A DNA stretch of 18,505 bases from MGIIa-K1 sp964577145. Its GTDB lineage: Archaea > Thermoplasmatota > Poseidoniia > Poseidoniales > Poseidoniaceae. The position numbers and the translations under genes are program-made. Within the stretch, counting starts at the first letter, position 1; each line of letters opens with the position of its first letter. The stretch covers positions 1 to 18,505 of the forward strand of contig CAZNXM010000031.1 in NCBI GenBank assembly GCA_964577145.1, written 5' to 3'. This document shows positions 1-9,045 of the stretch, piece after piece. The notes under the pieces are model-generated. The model had not been told where the DNA came from, searched no databases, and was given only the letters and a program-made list of their open reading frames with translations.

Positions 1-1
1 A

Positions 2-307
2 GGTCAGCAGTCCGGCCAGCAAGGTCAGCAAGGTCAATCAGGCCAGCAAGGCCAAGGCCAGCAAGGACAGCAAGGTCAGCAGGGACAGCAGCAGGACAAC
101 GGTCAGGGACAGCAACAGCAAGGCGGCCAGCAAGGCGGCCAGCAGGGCGACCAGACCAGTCAAGACCAGGGAGGTCAAAACTCCCAGAACGGTCAGAACC
201 AGCAGCAGCAAGGACAGACACAGAACGGCCAACAAGGCCAGCAAGGTCAGCAGTCCGAGCAGCAGCAGGGTCAGCAGCTGGACAACCAGGAGCAGAACGG
301 CGAGAAC
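2..307 (+). repeat. Gly/Gln-rich low-complexity coding repeat
   Basis: This tract consists of short in-frame units of the type CAG-CAA-GGT/GGC/GGA, encoding GQQ-like residues. Some copies are identical over longer stretches; for example the 17 bases at 14-30 recur at 236-252. T is scarce on the coding strand. Such a tract should be prone to slippage and length variation, and the protein segment should be disordered and Q/N-rich. It may be longer than seen, because it runs off the window start. Confidence 0.85.
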
Positions 308-901
308 GACAATGATGGTGATGGAATCCCAGATAACCTCGACAACGATGACGACAATGACGGCATCGCTGACGATCTGGATGCTAACCCAGAAGACCAC
401 GACAACGACGGCATCAACGACGCAGAAGACAGCGACGATGATGGTGACGGAATCGATGACACTGAGGAGACCCAGGATGGCGATCCAAACACCAACATCT
501 ACGACCATGACAATGACGGAATCAGCGACAATGTGGACCTCGACATCGATAACGATGGAATCGACAACCGCAACGACGTTGGTCCAAATGGTGAGGACTA
601 TAGCCGAGACCACGACAATGATGGAATGGATGACGGCGTGGATACCGATGATGACAATGACAACATCCTCGACGTGGACGAAATTGGTGGCGCTACTGGC
701 GCATACCGCTACGACCACGACAACGATGGAATCTGGGACAGCACCGATACCGACGACGACAACGATGGCCTCTCCGACTGGTTCGAGACCAACGATGGCA
801 ACGACCTCACAGGTCAGTTTGACCACGACAATGACGGAATTCATGACATGGATGACGACGATGACGACAATGACGGCATCATCGATATCCTTGAATCTTG
901 A
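2..901 (+). CDS. Secreted TSP3-repeat protein with Gly/Gln-rich tract (5'-truncated)
   Basis: The reading frame is open from the window edge and stops with TGA at 899-901, giving 299 C-terminal residues of a longer protein. Residues 1-102 are almost entirely Gln and Gly, with some Asn, Ser and Asp (units such as GQQ and GQQGQQ). Residues 103-299 are thrombospondin type 3 repeats. Five copies of DHDNDG alternate with DDDNDG-like motifs (for example DDDNDGIAD, DDDNDGLSD), each supplying Asp/Asn ligands for calcium. The protein ends right after the last repeat (IIDILES) with no C-terminal membrane helix, so any anchor must lie upstream of the window; otherwise the protein is released. TSP3 repeats are known extracellular Ca2+-binding stalks. 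A role in adhesion or the cell envelope is inferred. It lies in tandem with the giant TSP3 gene 234 bp downstream. Confidence 0.85.
   Translation, partial: GQQSGQQGQQGQSGQQGQGQQGQQGQQGQQQDNGQGQQQQGGQQGGQQGDQTSQDQGGQNSQNGQNQQQQGQTQNGQQGQQGQQSEQQQGQQLDNQEQNGENDNDGDGIPDNLDNDDDNDGIADDLDANPEDHDNDGINDAEDSDDDGDGIDDTEETQDGDPNTNIYDHDNDGISDNVDLDIDNDGIDNRNDVGPNGEDYSRDHDNDGMDDGVDTDDDNDNILDVDEIGGATGAYRYDHDNDGIWDSTDTDDDNDGLSDWFETNDGNDLTGQFDHDNDGIHDMDDDDDDNDGIIDILES
308..898 (+). repeat. TSP3 calcium-binding repeat array in the first surface protein
   Basis: This is the DNA encoding alternating DHDNDG and DDDNDG motifs, roughly every 20-45 residues. The codons are nearly all GAC/GAT/AAC/AAT/GGA, so the DNA itself is repetitive. 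Short exact matches are shared with the next gene; for instance the 17 bases at 641-657 recur at 2312-2328. Confidence 0.8.
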
Positions 902-974
902 ACCTAATTGGTGGAATCGTAAAATCGTAGAATGCGTTCAAACACCTGTGCTTCTGAAGTACGGGAAATCTGAT

Positions 975-1000
975 TTCATCGGGGGTTCGCCCCCGGTGGA
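975..1000 (+). terminator. Hairpin terminator after the first surface-protein gene
   Basis: Positions 975-985 pair with 990-1000 as an 11-bp stem that includes two G-T wobbles. Its core is C plus five G against five C plus G, closed by a TTCG loop at 986-989. A pyrimidine-rich stretch follows at 1001-1020. It lies 74 bp past the stop codon. The structure is visible in the sequence; its role as a terminator is inferred, since archaeal termination relies more on T-runs than on hairpins. Confidence 0.55.
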
Positions 1001-1038
1001 ATCTCCCCCTCTTTCATTTATTCAAAATTCTTCGAATA

Positions 1039-1130
1039 GTGATACGCAAATTCCCACGTGATACGCGTACGCACACGCGGGTGGCGCGCTTGATATAGTC
1101 GGCGTCAGTCACGGGATAATTCCGGAGAGG
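1039..1130 (+). promoter_or_regulatory. Candidate promoter and control region of the giant surface-protein gene
   Basis: A TATA-like TGATATAG lies at 1091-1098, which would place transcription start near 1118-1123. A Shine-Dalgarno GGAGAGG lies at 1124-1130, five bases before the ATG at 1136. Upstream of the TATA-like box, GTGATACGC occurs twice as a direct repeat (1039-1047 and 1058-1066, 19 bp apart). The stretch also contains the palindromes CACGTG (1055-1060) and TACGCGTA (1062-1069) and is rich in CG steps. Repeats placed just upstream of a TATA box fit a regulator site, but no specific regulator is recognised. Confidence 0.45.
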
Positions 1131-1135
1131 TCTAT

Positions 1136-4100
1136 ATGTTGTCAAACAGACTATTCAATCAAAAAATTGAGAACCGCCGTAAAACGACAGTATCAGTGGG
1201 AATTGTATTCCTGATGATTACGAGTACGTGGCTTGCTATGATTGCAGAAACTAGTGGAAATAACACTGTTGAAACTGTCCTATCAGACGGTACACCACTT
1301 GCAATGAGCGATGCCCAATCCACTGACCAAGGTGGTCAAGGTGGCTGGGATGGCGGTCGAGCTAGCCAGATTGGCTTAGACATGCACGATGCCCTATGGG
1401 ACCTTGCATGGGCAGATCCGGGTGCAATGTACGGTCATATCGATGACCTTTCAGTTCTCGAACTCAATGCAGGTTACGGAACAATGCTTGAGGAATCCCA
1501 CAGGGAAGACCACGACAACGATGGCATTGACGACCTAAATGACCTCGATGATGACAACGACGGAATTTACGATCTCTTAGAGCGATTCGATGGCTGCGTA
1601 GAAACAGATCCATTCGACCATGACAATGATGGAATTCAAGACCATCTAGACCACGACGATGATAACGATGGAATTCTCGAAGGCCCAATCGACTACACAG
1701 CACTTGAAGCCCTTGGGTTGGACCCACGAAATGTAAGCATGCACCGCTATGTCGAAGCCACAACCATTCACCCACTTTCCGGACAGATGGTTGGCCAATT
1801 CTACCGTGCAGACCAACTACCATTCGACCACGACAACGATGGCGTTCCAGACGAGGACTCTGATGGTTCAGGAGCTGGCCGCTATGACGAAGACGATGAC
1901 AACGATGGCCGTATTGACCAATTCAAGTGGCCTTGCGACTTTGATGACGACGGCGCCCAGGACTATTTTGATAATGACGACGACAACGACGGCATCCTCG
2001 ACTGGGTTGACGCTGCACCATATGACTCTAGTAACACTGGAACAATGGCATCTTCCGGAAACATGTACGATACTTACCGTACTTGGAGTTTCAATGAATA
2101 TAGGGCCTACTCCGCAGGTGTTGACTTTATTACACTTGAAGCAAACAAAGTAGATGCTAATGACGCCTACGACTATGCAGGAGGCACCACAGGTGATGGC
2201 GCTGCAGGAACACCCGCTTTCACAACCATTGTTGATGGCGACCTTGACGGAGACGGAATACCGAATTTCATCGACCCAGACAATGATGACGACAATACCC
2301 CAGATAGTGCAGATACCGATGATGACAACGATGGGCTACTGGATATGTCTGACCCTGATGATGACAACGACGGAATTCCTGACACTTGCTGGAATATCGA
2401 TATGAATGGGGACGGACTCAATGATTACACAGGCCTGAATCAAACTCCTTACCAAACACCTGGGGCAGATACGGACAATATCCCTGGAATCGATTGCGAG
2501 ATGGATTATGATGCAGATATTGACGATGATAGATTCCGACCATTCGACCAAAATTACAACGCTATTTGGGATTGGCTAGATACTGACATGGGCGGCACAC
2601 CAACTCCAGATGACCCTATTACCACACAATTCGACGCTCTTGATTTCGCATATGATATCGATGACGATCAAATTGAGAATGAGAATGACTCCTTCCCTGC
2701 AGATAAAAATAGCGAGGCATGGATGGCTACCTGCTCATCAATGGTGAACCCTAACCCAACTAATCCTGACCCACGATGTATGACACGTCGTGCTTCCTTT
2801 GGTCAATTCAATGATTGGGATGGCGATGGAATTTCCAATTGGGACGATGTTGATGACGACGGAGACGGAATCATCGACATGCTCGATATTGACTGGGATT
2901 GTGATTTCGATAACGACGCAGACCTCCATAATATCAACGGAAGCCGCTACCGGGACGATGGTCCAAACGATGTCGATGCAGATATCGACGGTGATGGAAT
3001 GACCAACGATATTGACTGGGATGATGACAATGATGGGTTGACTGACTTGTATGACCCAGATGACGGAAATTGTGGAATCGTAGACTATGATGCTACAGAC
3101 CAATTCGCAACTCCGTACTACCCTGTTGGCGACGGTGCTCCACTTGACGGAAGTGCTGACGACCAAGCATATTCCGATAACACTGACGATTACTGGGCAT
3201 TGGTCTTCAATGCTAATCCTTTCACAGATGTTATTCTAAATTACAATGGATACGATTCTACTACCAACCCACCAACCGGTGGTACTGTACCTGAATTCTA
3301 CTGGTTCATGTACACCCGTTGGTCCTCCTATAATGGTGGAAACGAATGGGATATCGATGCAGATGGTGACTCATTGATCAACGGAATTGATACAGATCAA
3401 GATGGTGACGGCCTACCCGATTGGTGGGACCAAGACGAAGGTAACGATGGTCTTCTCGATGTAAACGACCTCAAGATGGGCGGTTCAATCGATATGACCC
3501 AGTGTGGCTGGACAGTCGGTTCACTAGGTTCTGGATTTACATGCGGATATGAATATGCTCTGGCATACCATATGCCACTAACAGGAACCAATGCTCAATT
3601 TGGCTCCCCATATTCAACTCGACCAGATGCAGTTGTTGACCAAGGAAACTTCGCTCAAGGAAACTTCACCTGTACTGCAGGAGCTCAAGGGGGATGTTGG
3701 CACTATGATTTCGGTGGAGACCAATCTACCGATTCAGCAATTACATTCGCTGAAATTTCTGACAACCGTGATGCATATCTCACTTGGATAGGCTTACTCA
3801 CAGGCATATGGCAGTGGAACTTTGACGCCCCTGGGCCGATGAATGGTTTCCCTGATGAACTGGGAGCCGACCTCCTCAAGAATTGGGAAGATGGTGATGT
3901 CGATGGTGACTTTACTAACAATACAGTTGATTTGGATGAAGATTACGATTCCATATATGATTGGAATGATGTCGATGACGACAATGATGGCGTATGGGAT
4001 TTCTTTGAAGTAGACCAAAATGACGATCTCGATGATGATGATGGCCAAGATAATGGTAATTTCTTTGGTGGAACAAATTGTAATGACAACGATGATGATG

Positions 4101-7100
4101 GGAACGATCAGGACGTTGACGGAGATGGTTGGTTCCAATCGGTCTGGGACCGTGGAGAAATGAGCCAAGGTCTCCGTAGCCCGAAGTATTACGACGTTGA
4201 CAATGATAATGATGGCGTACCTGATTCAGAAGACTTCGATGATGATAACAACGGAATTTCAGACGAACAACAAGAAATGATGGCTGGTTGTTTCACTGGT
4301 GAAGAGCAATCTCCATTTGACCATGATAATGATGGTATTGTAGATTGGGCCGATGATGACTTTGACGGTGATGGGCTATCCAATACTGTAGAACTTGCAG
4401 TTTCATTAACCGCTGTATTCGACCACGATAATGATGGTACTCGAGACGATATGGACCTAGATGATGACGAAGACGGTATGCAAGATATCGACGAAGTCCT
4501 CCTCTGGCCAACACGCTTCGATAGCCCATCCACAAATCCATGGGATCACGATGATTATGGAAATGGAGAAGGCCTTGCAAATCCTTCTGATTCTAGCACA
4601 GGGCCTGATGCAATCGATGATGACGATGACAACGATACGCGTGTAGATGCCGATTTCGACCATTTGGAAGAGTCTTGGACTGCTGACCCGTGTTATGCTG
4701 GCTCTCAATCAAGCGATTGGGACCACGATAATGATTGTAAATTAGATGCCGATGATAAGGCGCCGACATTCATTACGATGCAAATTCCAGATACGCTATG
4801 GATGGATGCTCGAAGTCCATCCATTTTCAGCGGCCACGTGGATTGGATAAATCCAGTCAGCCAAACTCTTGAGCCTGCAGTTGGATTACCAGTTCAAGTA
4901 CAAATCGAGTGGACAGGAAACAATACCACAGCTATCGAGACAATCGATGTTCTCACCAATCAGTGGGGTAATTTCACAGTCGGGCAGTTCATCTACCCAG
5001 AGGACATGACAGTAGGAGATAACACAACTTACCGCGTATATGCGGAGGTTACCGAAATGTTTGCCTTCAACGGAAACACTAGCCAGTCTTACCTAGTTGG
5101 GTGCGAGGCTAATCTAACAGTAGACTATTCGGCATGGACCTACTTCCGTAGCGATGAACAACCGTTCTGGCTCGATTTCAAGGCGCATTACGAAGCAGAT
5201 TGGACTCGTGGATACTACGATTTCCCTGTGAAGAATGCTCCAATTACATTCTCAATTACCGGAGGAATGTTCGGAAACCGAACAGCTCCATCCAACTTCT
5301 CTGGATTCGATGGCAATGGATACAGAACCGATGAAGGCGGTTGGGCATCACTCACATTCGTACAGAGCCTAGGAGCAAATGGAACATGGAAACAGGTTCG
5401 ATGGAATTCTACAATGGATAACGGAGTAGGGTCTGTTCCAGGTGGCTATGAAGAAATTGTATGGAATGACCTAACCAAGGAACACGATGTGTTAGTAGAT
5501 GGTTTGGGAGTGCCAGTCAGGTATGATTACACCAATACTAGCCTGCCAGCAGGCGATATCGAAATTATTGCATTCGTTGACCCAACTCTCGCAAGCGAAT
5601 GGCCGTTCCCGTACTTACATGGCGATGAGACCGATCCATTCTCTGTTCGGGTTATGCACAGAATGAACATCGAAGGAGAGATGATTGTTGGTGGATTATC
5701 ACCAGTGTATTATTGGGATGCAACCATCAATAATGGCGATGGTAGCTTCGGTAATTGGGCAACTCTCTTCCACCAGCAAGCACTCAATGCTGCTGGCGTG
5801 AGTTTCACTGAGGCAAAGGCACTGCGGCCATACCCAACACTTTGGGACGGCAACCCAGCAAACCTAACTGGCGAAGCAGTCAACTTACGTGATTTCCTAA
5901 ATGTCAACACAACTCATTGGTTCATCCAGTTGGTAAATGGCGGCGATTCTGATTTGCCACCATGTGGTCAAGTCGACCCAACCGACCCTAACAGCCCAGT
6001 CCGTTGTGAAATCGTACCTGAGATGAATACAGGAGAGACACTATTCGTCACTGGTAAGGTGACCAACCGTACCAATGATGCATGGGACCAAGACCCGATT
6101 GCATTACAGGTTGACGTTGACCATAACGGACAGTTCTTAGGAAGTCAAGAGACTGCATATACACAACGCCCGGTAATGAAAAACGGCGATGCAACATTCG
6201 AGTATAACTGGACATGGTTCAGTCAGTATGCAGCAGGAACTTACGGTCTTCGTGTTGACTTTACCAACAATGCATACTACTTTACTGGAAATTCTTCCAC
6301 ATTAGCAGCAACTGGAGCATACATCAATGTCACAGTAATTGGAACAACTCAATTCCAGATGACTAGTGTACCTCGCCTGTATCGCAATTCGACTACTAAT
6401 ATCGAAGCTCGACTATTGGACAACTCATTGCAACCTGTACGACAGGTTCCGGTAACTTGGACATGGAGTTTCGACGGTAGATCTGGTGTAAATTACACAG
6501 ATGATATTGGAACCTTCTCAATTCCGTTCGACATCAATCCTGATGATTCGCTTGGTAATTATTCCTTACAGTTTGAGTACGATGGTACACGATTGATGAA
6601 AGGTAATATCGCAAGTCAGAGCGTTTGGGTTGTTTCACGAACATATGTCAATGTTGTACAGGCTGATCCAAACATTCGTCAATCTGGCGACCGTTGGGAT
6701 TTCACAGCTCAAGTCACTGATGACAATAAAACAGTCACAATCCGAGATCCAGGCGGGCAAGCACTTTCCGGTGCGAACTCTCCGAATGGAGGTTTAGTCG
6801 ATGTCATTTACGAAGGAACGGATTTCGATGGAGTAATGCATCGCCAAGTAGTTGCAACACTCGCTCCAAACGCAGGATTAATTTCTCTGCCTGAACCAGA
6901 AAACGATGGTAGCCATCTCTGTTTCTACGATGGAAATGGCGATAACATACCTGACCGTGATAGTGATGGAGATGGGCAATTATCCGATTCCGAATCGATA
7001 GGTTGTTTGAAGGCGAATATTTCACCTTTGAATCCACAATTGCTCAGAGAAGACCCAGACAGTTTCCTACCAGATGGATTTGGACCTGTTAGCGTTTATC

Positions 7101-9025
7101 TGCGCTTCCGTGAGACATTACCTAACGAAGGATGCCAAGAAATTGAAGCATCCTTCCTCTCCCTACAAGGTAAGTGGGACCCATGCGTTGATCAAATCGG
7201 AAATGACCACTTCCGCGTTCAGATGTCATATAATGCAAATGGATTCTCTCTAATTGGAAGAACATCGCTTGACATTGATGACCAAATTGTATACACAAGT
7301 GAGATTGACCCACTATCTGGATTGGTAGTATCAAAGCCGATGGTAGTCACAGGTATGCTTTCTGATGAGTTAGACACCAACCTAACCTTCCGTTCAATCC
7401 GTGTCAATTATGAGATGGTAAACAGCCCTGCTGGCCCAGTTGCTTGTGAAAATGGGATGACAGATATCGATGGGCGCTTTGCAATCACATGCCCACTTTC
7501 TGACGTAATGGCAGGAACAGCACGTGTATCAGTAATTTACTCTGCATGGGATAATAATGATGCATTCCGCTATCAGAACAAGACCGTTCAAACCGAGTTC
7601 GCTGTATTCAGTAACTCCACTCTACAAATTACAGAAGTTGGCCCATTCAAGTCCAGTGTCGAAACATTCGTCGCTGCAAATGGCTCATCATATCCTGTAT
7701 TGTATCTAAAGGAAAGCTTCCACATCGATGCAATATTGACCCAATCAAACGGGCAGTCTGTCGGTGGTAAGTGTTTGAACATCTATCTTGATCCACAAAA
7801 GAACGTACGTCCGCTTGCAAGTATCAACACTCGCGAGTCTGATGGAATAGTTGAGTGGTTTAGTGGCGATCCAAGTCAAAACCCGAGTTTGAAAGGTGTG
7901 GAAACTACCGGTGGAGAACTCGAAGGCTACCGTCTATTACGAGTAGCATTCGAACCGGAAGTCAATGTACCCGGAGGATGTGACAAAGATTCATCCAATG
8001 TATTGAATGGTTCAAGCATGGATATCGTCGTATTAGTGCGCAGCAGAGTCGACCTTCAAGTCAAGACCACCTGGTCCCATACCGGGGCAAATGGCCTTGA
8101 CACCGATGGCATGGTCCATGGTGAAATCGCTCTATTGCGAGACCGTCTTGACCTTGCAGTTGAGAACGAAGAAATATGGTTCGTACGCCAGTACTGGGAT
8201 TCAAACAACCTCGAGTGGGTAACAGAGGGACGAAATGAATCATACACCAACGAACAGGGTGTAGCATCGTTCCATTGGGCTTACTCAGGTAGGACCTGTG
8301 AAGGAGAGCCTTGCGGTGGAGATTGGCGAATTATCGCTTACTACCCAGGTTCTACATTCTATGCGGAATCAACCGATAACATCACTCATGAAGTACATTA
8401 CAGAGAGAAGGTAATCACCGAATCAGCATCTTGGTGTATTGGTCCAGTTTGTATCGATAATCCCTCATGGGTAATGGCGATTGTCATCATCCTACTTGCT
8501 GGAGCAATTGCTGGTGTAATGTATTACCAGCGCGTCATTGCACGTCGCCAGGTGGAGGCACTTCGTGGAATCCTTACGGATACTATGTTGCAACTTCAAG
8601 CCGCAAACGAGTATATCGCAATTATCTTCGATTGCTACAAGCAATTGGTGAAGCACTTCAGGCGTCATGGATTCATGAAGAAGGTCTACGAAACCACTCG
8701 TGAATTCGAAAGCGCAGTACGTAATGCATTCCACATGGTGCCAGCAGACCAACTCGATGGATTCCTTGGAATCTTCGAAGAGGCTCGCTACTCCGACCAC
8801 GACATTGGACCAAGTCACCGTGACCGTGCAATTCAGACATTGAATGCTATCGCTCAGAGTCTATCGATGGCTCTAGGCGATGGAGGAATGATCACCCGTG
8901 GCGAGCAGCACGATGCGAAATTGTATGGCAATCTGACCAAGGCTGGCGAATTCATTGCAGCAGATGGAACAGTCAAGCAGGCTGGACTTTCTGACGATGA
9001 AGAGCAATCCAACTTCAAGATTTGA
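1136..9025 (+). CDS. Giant TSP3-repeat surface protein with DUF4129-like cytoplasmic tail
   Basis: The product has 2629 residues. The start is supported by a Shine-Dalgarno five bases upstream and a basic N-terminus followed by a hydrophobic segment at residues 17-37 (signal or anchor). TSP3 repeats fill residues ~125-1208: DHDNDG and DDDNDG motifs, with scattered cysteines that could form disulfides and some non-repeat inserts (for example ~651-835). Residues ~1210-2440 are beta-sandwich, Ig-like segments with many N-x-S/T sequons, and contain one canonical EF-hand loop at 1942-1953. A transmembrane helix covers 2446-2464. It is followed by basic residues and a cytoplasmic helical domain whose pattern (YKQLVKHFRRHG, ETTREF, EEARYSDHDIG, residues ~2495-2575) matches DUF4129. 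DUF4129 usually follows a transglutaminase core, which I do not see here. Inferred role: a calcium-stabilised adhesin or surface receptor spanning the membrane. A hairpin follows the gene. Confidence 0.85.
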   Translation: MLSNRLFNQKIENRRKTTVSVGIVFLMITSTWLAMIAETSGNNTVETVLSDGTPLAMSDAQSTDQGGQGGWDGGRASQIGLDMHDALWDLAWADPGAMYGHIDDLSVLELNAGYGTMLEESHREDHDNDGIDDLNDLDDDNDGIYDLLERFDGCVETDPFDHDNDGIQDHLDHDDDNDGILEGPIDYTALEALGLDPRNVSMHRYVEATTIHPLSGQMVGQFYRADQLPFDHDNDGVPDEDSDGSGAGRYDEDDDNDGRIDQFKWPCDFDDDGAQDYFDNDDDNDGILDWVDAAPYDSSNTGTMASSGNMYDTYRTWSFNEYRAYSAGVDFITLEANKVDANDAYDYAGGTTGDGAAGTPAFTTIVDGDLDGDGIPNFIDPDNDDDNTPDSADTDDDNDGLLDMSDPDDDNDGIPDTCWNIDMNGDGLNDYTGLNQTPYQTPGADTDNIPGIDCEMDYDADIDDDRFRPFDQNYNAIWDWLDTDMGGTPTPDDPITTQFDALDFAYDIDDDQIENENDSFPADKNSEAWMATCSSMVNPNPTNPDPRCMTRRASFGQFNDWDGDGISNWDDVDDDGDGIIDMLDIDWDCDFDNDADLHNINGSRYRDDGPNDVDADIDGDGMTNDIDWDDDNDGLTDLYDPDDGNCGIVDYDATDQFATPYYPVGDGAPLDGSADDQAYSDNTDDYWALVFNANPFTDVILNYNGYDSTTNPPTGGTVPEFYWFMYTRWSSYNGGNEWDIDADGDSLINGIDTDQDGDGLPDWWDQDEGNDGLLDVNDLKMGGSIDMTQCGWTVGSLGSGFTCGYEYALAYHMPLTGTNAQFGSPYSTRPDAVVDQGNFAQGNFTCTAGAQGGCWHYDFGGDQSTDSAITFAEISDNRDAYLTWIGLLTGIWQWNFDAPGPMNGFPDELGADLLKNWEDGDVDGDFTNNTVDLDEDYDSIYDWNDVDDDNDGVWDFFEVDQNDDLDDDDGQDNGNFFGGTNCNDNDDDGNDQDVDGDGWFQSVWDRGEMSQGLRSPKYYDVDNDNDGVPDSEDFDDDNNGISDEQQEMMAGCFTGEEQSPFDHDNDGIVDWADDDFDGDGLSNTVELAVSLTAVFDHDNDGTRDDMDLDDDEDGMQDIDEVLLWPTRFDSPSTNPWDHDDYGNGEGLANPSDSSTGPDAIDDDDDNDTRVDADFDHLEESWTADPCYAGSQSSDWDHDNDCKLDADDKAPTFITMQIPDTLWMDARSPSIFSGHVDWINPVSQTLEPAVGLPVQVQIEWTGNNTTAIETIDVLTNQWGNFTVGQFIYPEDMTVGDNTTYRVYAEVTEMFAFNGNTSQSYLVGCEANLTVDYSAWTYFRSDEQPFWLDFKAHYEADWTRGYYDFPVKNAPITFSITGGMFGNRTAPSNFSGFDGNGYRTDEGGWASLTFVQSLGANGTWKQVRWNSTMDNGVGSVPGGYEEIVWNDLTKEHDVLVDGLGVPVRYDYTNTSLPAGDIEIIAFVDPTLASEWPFPYLHGDETDPFSVRVMHRMNIEGEMIVGGLSPVYYWDATINNGDGSFGNWATLFHQQALNAAGVSFTEAKALRPYPTLWDGNPANLTGEAVNLRDFLNVNTTHWFIQLVNGGDSDLPPCGQVDPTDPNSPVRCEIVPEMNTGETLFVTGKVTNRTNDAWDQDPIALQVDVDHNGQFLGSQETAYTQRPVMKNGDATFEYNWTWFSQYAAGTYGLRVDFTNNAYYFTGNSSTLAATGAYINVTVIGTTQFQMTSVPRLYRNSTTNIEARLLDNSLQPVRQVPVTWTWSFDGRSGVNYTDDIGTFSIPFDINPDDSLGNYSLQFEYDGTRLMKGNIASQSVWVVSRTYVNVVQADPNIRQSGDRWDFTAQVTDDNKTVTIRDPGGQALSGANSPNGGLVDVIYEGTDFDGVMHRQVVATLAPNAGLISLPEPENDGSHLCFYDGNGDNIPDRDSDGDGQLSDSESIGCLKANISPLNPQLLREDPDSFLPDGFGPVSVYLRFRETLPNEGCQEIEASFLSLQGKWDPCVDQIGNDHFRVQMSYNANGFSLIGRTSLDIDDQIVYTSEIDPLSGLVVSKPMVVTGMLSDELDTNLTFRSIRVNYEMVNSPAGPVACENGMTDIDGRFAITCPLSDVMAGTARVSVIYSAWDNNDAFRYQNKTVQTEFAVFSNSTLQITEVGPFKSSVETFVAANGSSYPVLYLKESFHIDAILTQSNGQSVGGKCLNIYLDPQKNVRPLASINTRESDGIVEWFSGDPSQNPSLKGVETTGGELEGYRLLRVAFEPEVNVPGGCDKDSSNVLNGSSMDIVVLVRSRVDLQVKTTWSHTGANGLDTDGMVHGEIALLRDRLDLAVENEEIWFVRQYWDSNNLEWVTEGRNESYTNEQGVASFHWAYSGRTCEGEPCGGDWRIIAYYPGSTFYAESTDNITHEVHYREKVITESASWCIGPVCIDNPSWVMAIVIILLAGAIAGVMYYQRVIARRQVEALRGILTDTMLQLQAANEYIAIIFDCYKQLVKHFRRHGFMKKVYETTREFESAVRNAFHMVPADQLDGFLGIFEEARYSDHDIGPSHRDRAIQTLNAIAQSLSMALGDGGMITRGEQHDAKLYGNLTKAGEFIAADGTVKQAGLSDDEEQSNFKI
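1508..4760 (+). repeat. Long TSP3 calcium-binding repeat array in the giant protein
   Basis: This region encodes residues ~125-1208, made of D-x-D-x-D-G-type motifs. Exact DHDNDG occurs five times and DHDNDC once; DDDNDG-type copies are more numerous, with variants DDDGDG, DADGDS and DQDGDG. The array is densest at both ends. Its middle contains non-repetitive stretches rich in aromatic residues. Length variation and assembly collapse are plausible here because the Asp/Asn/Gly codons produce recurring 15-20 base near-identities. Confidence 0.8.
6959..6994 (+). other. Canonical EF-hand loop inside the beta-domain region
   Basis: The twelve codons encode DSDGDGQLSDSE (residues 1942-1953 of the giant protein). 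This has Asp at loop positions 1, 3 and 5, Gly at 6, Leu at 8 and Glu at 12, as in a textbook EF-hand calcium loop. It directly follows a second Asp/Asn-rich stretch (DGNGDNIPD). It lies about 730 residues away from the main TSP3 array, in the middle of otherwise beta-rich sequence. Confidence 0.6.
8618..8860 (+). other. DUF4129-like cytoplasmic domain of the giant protein
   Basis: Residues ~2495-2575 follow the pattern of DUF4129: a Y-K-Q-L-V helix, then R-R-H-G, a T-x-x-E-F motif, and E-E-A-R-Y at the end of the last helix. In known families this domain is the cytoplasmic C-terminus of membrane-bound transglutaminase-like proteins. Here it follows the single C-terminal transmembrane helix of a TSP3 stalk protein. 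The identification rests on motif recall and not on a profile search. Confidence 0.6.
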
Positions 9026-9045
9026 AGAGGAGATTGAGGCGGTTT

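Noticed and set aside
38..844. Long minus-strand frame rich in Val, Ile and Leu
   Set aside because: It is the antisense of Asp/Asn/Gln codon repeats; GAC/GAT read backwards give Val/Ile and CAG/CAA give Leu. The + strand frame carries real TSP3 motifs.
312..1061. Second + frame rich in Met and Thr
   Set aside because: It is a shifted reading of the same Asp-rich repeats, has no Shine-Dalgarno and runs through the terminator hairpin.
4189..4708. Overlapping minus-strand frames of about 80-115 residues
   Set aside because: They are shadows of the TSP3 array with Ser-rich or Ile-rich compositions and no start signals.
2..4760. CRISPR-like array suggested by the regular repeats
   Set aside because: The repeats are in frame, encode protein motifs, vary at third codon positions and have no unique spacers.
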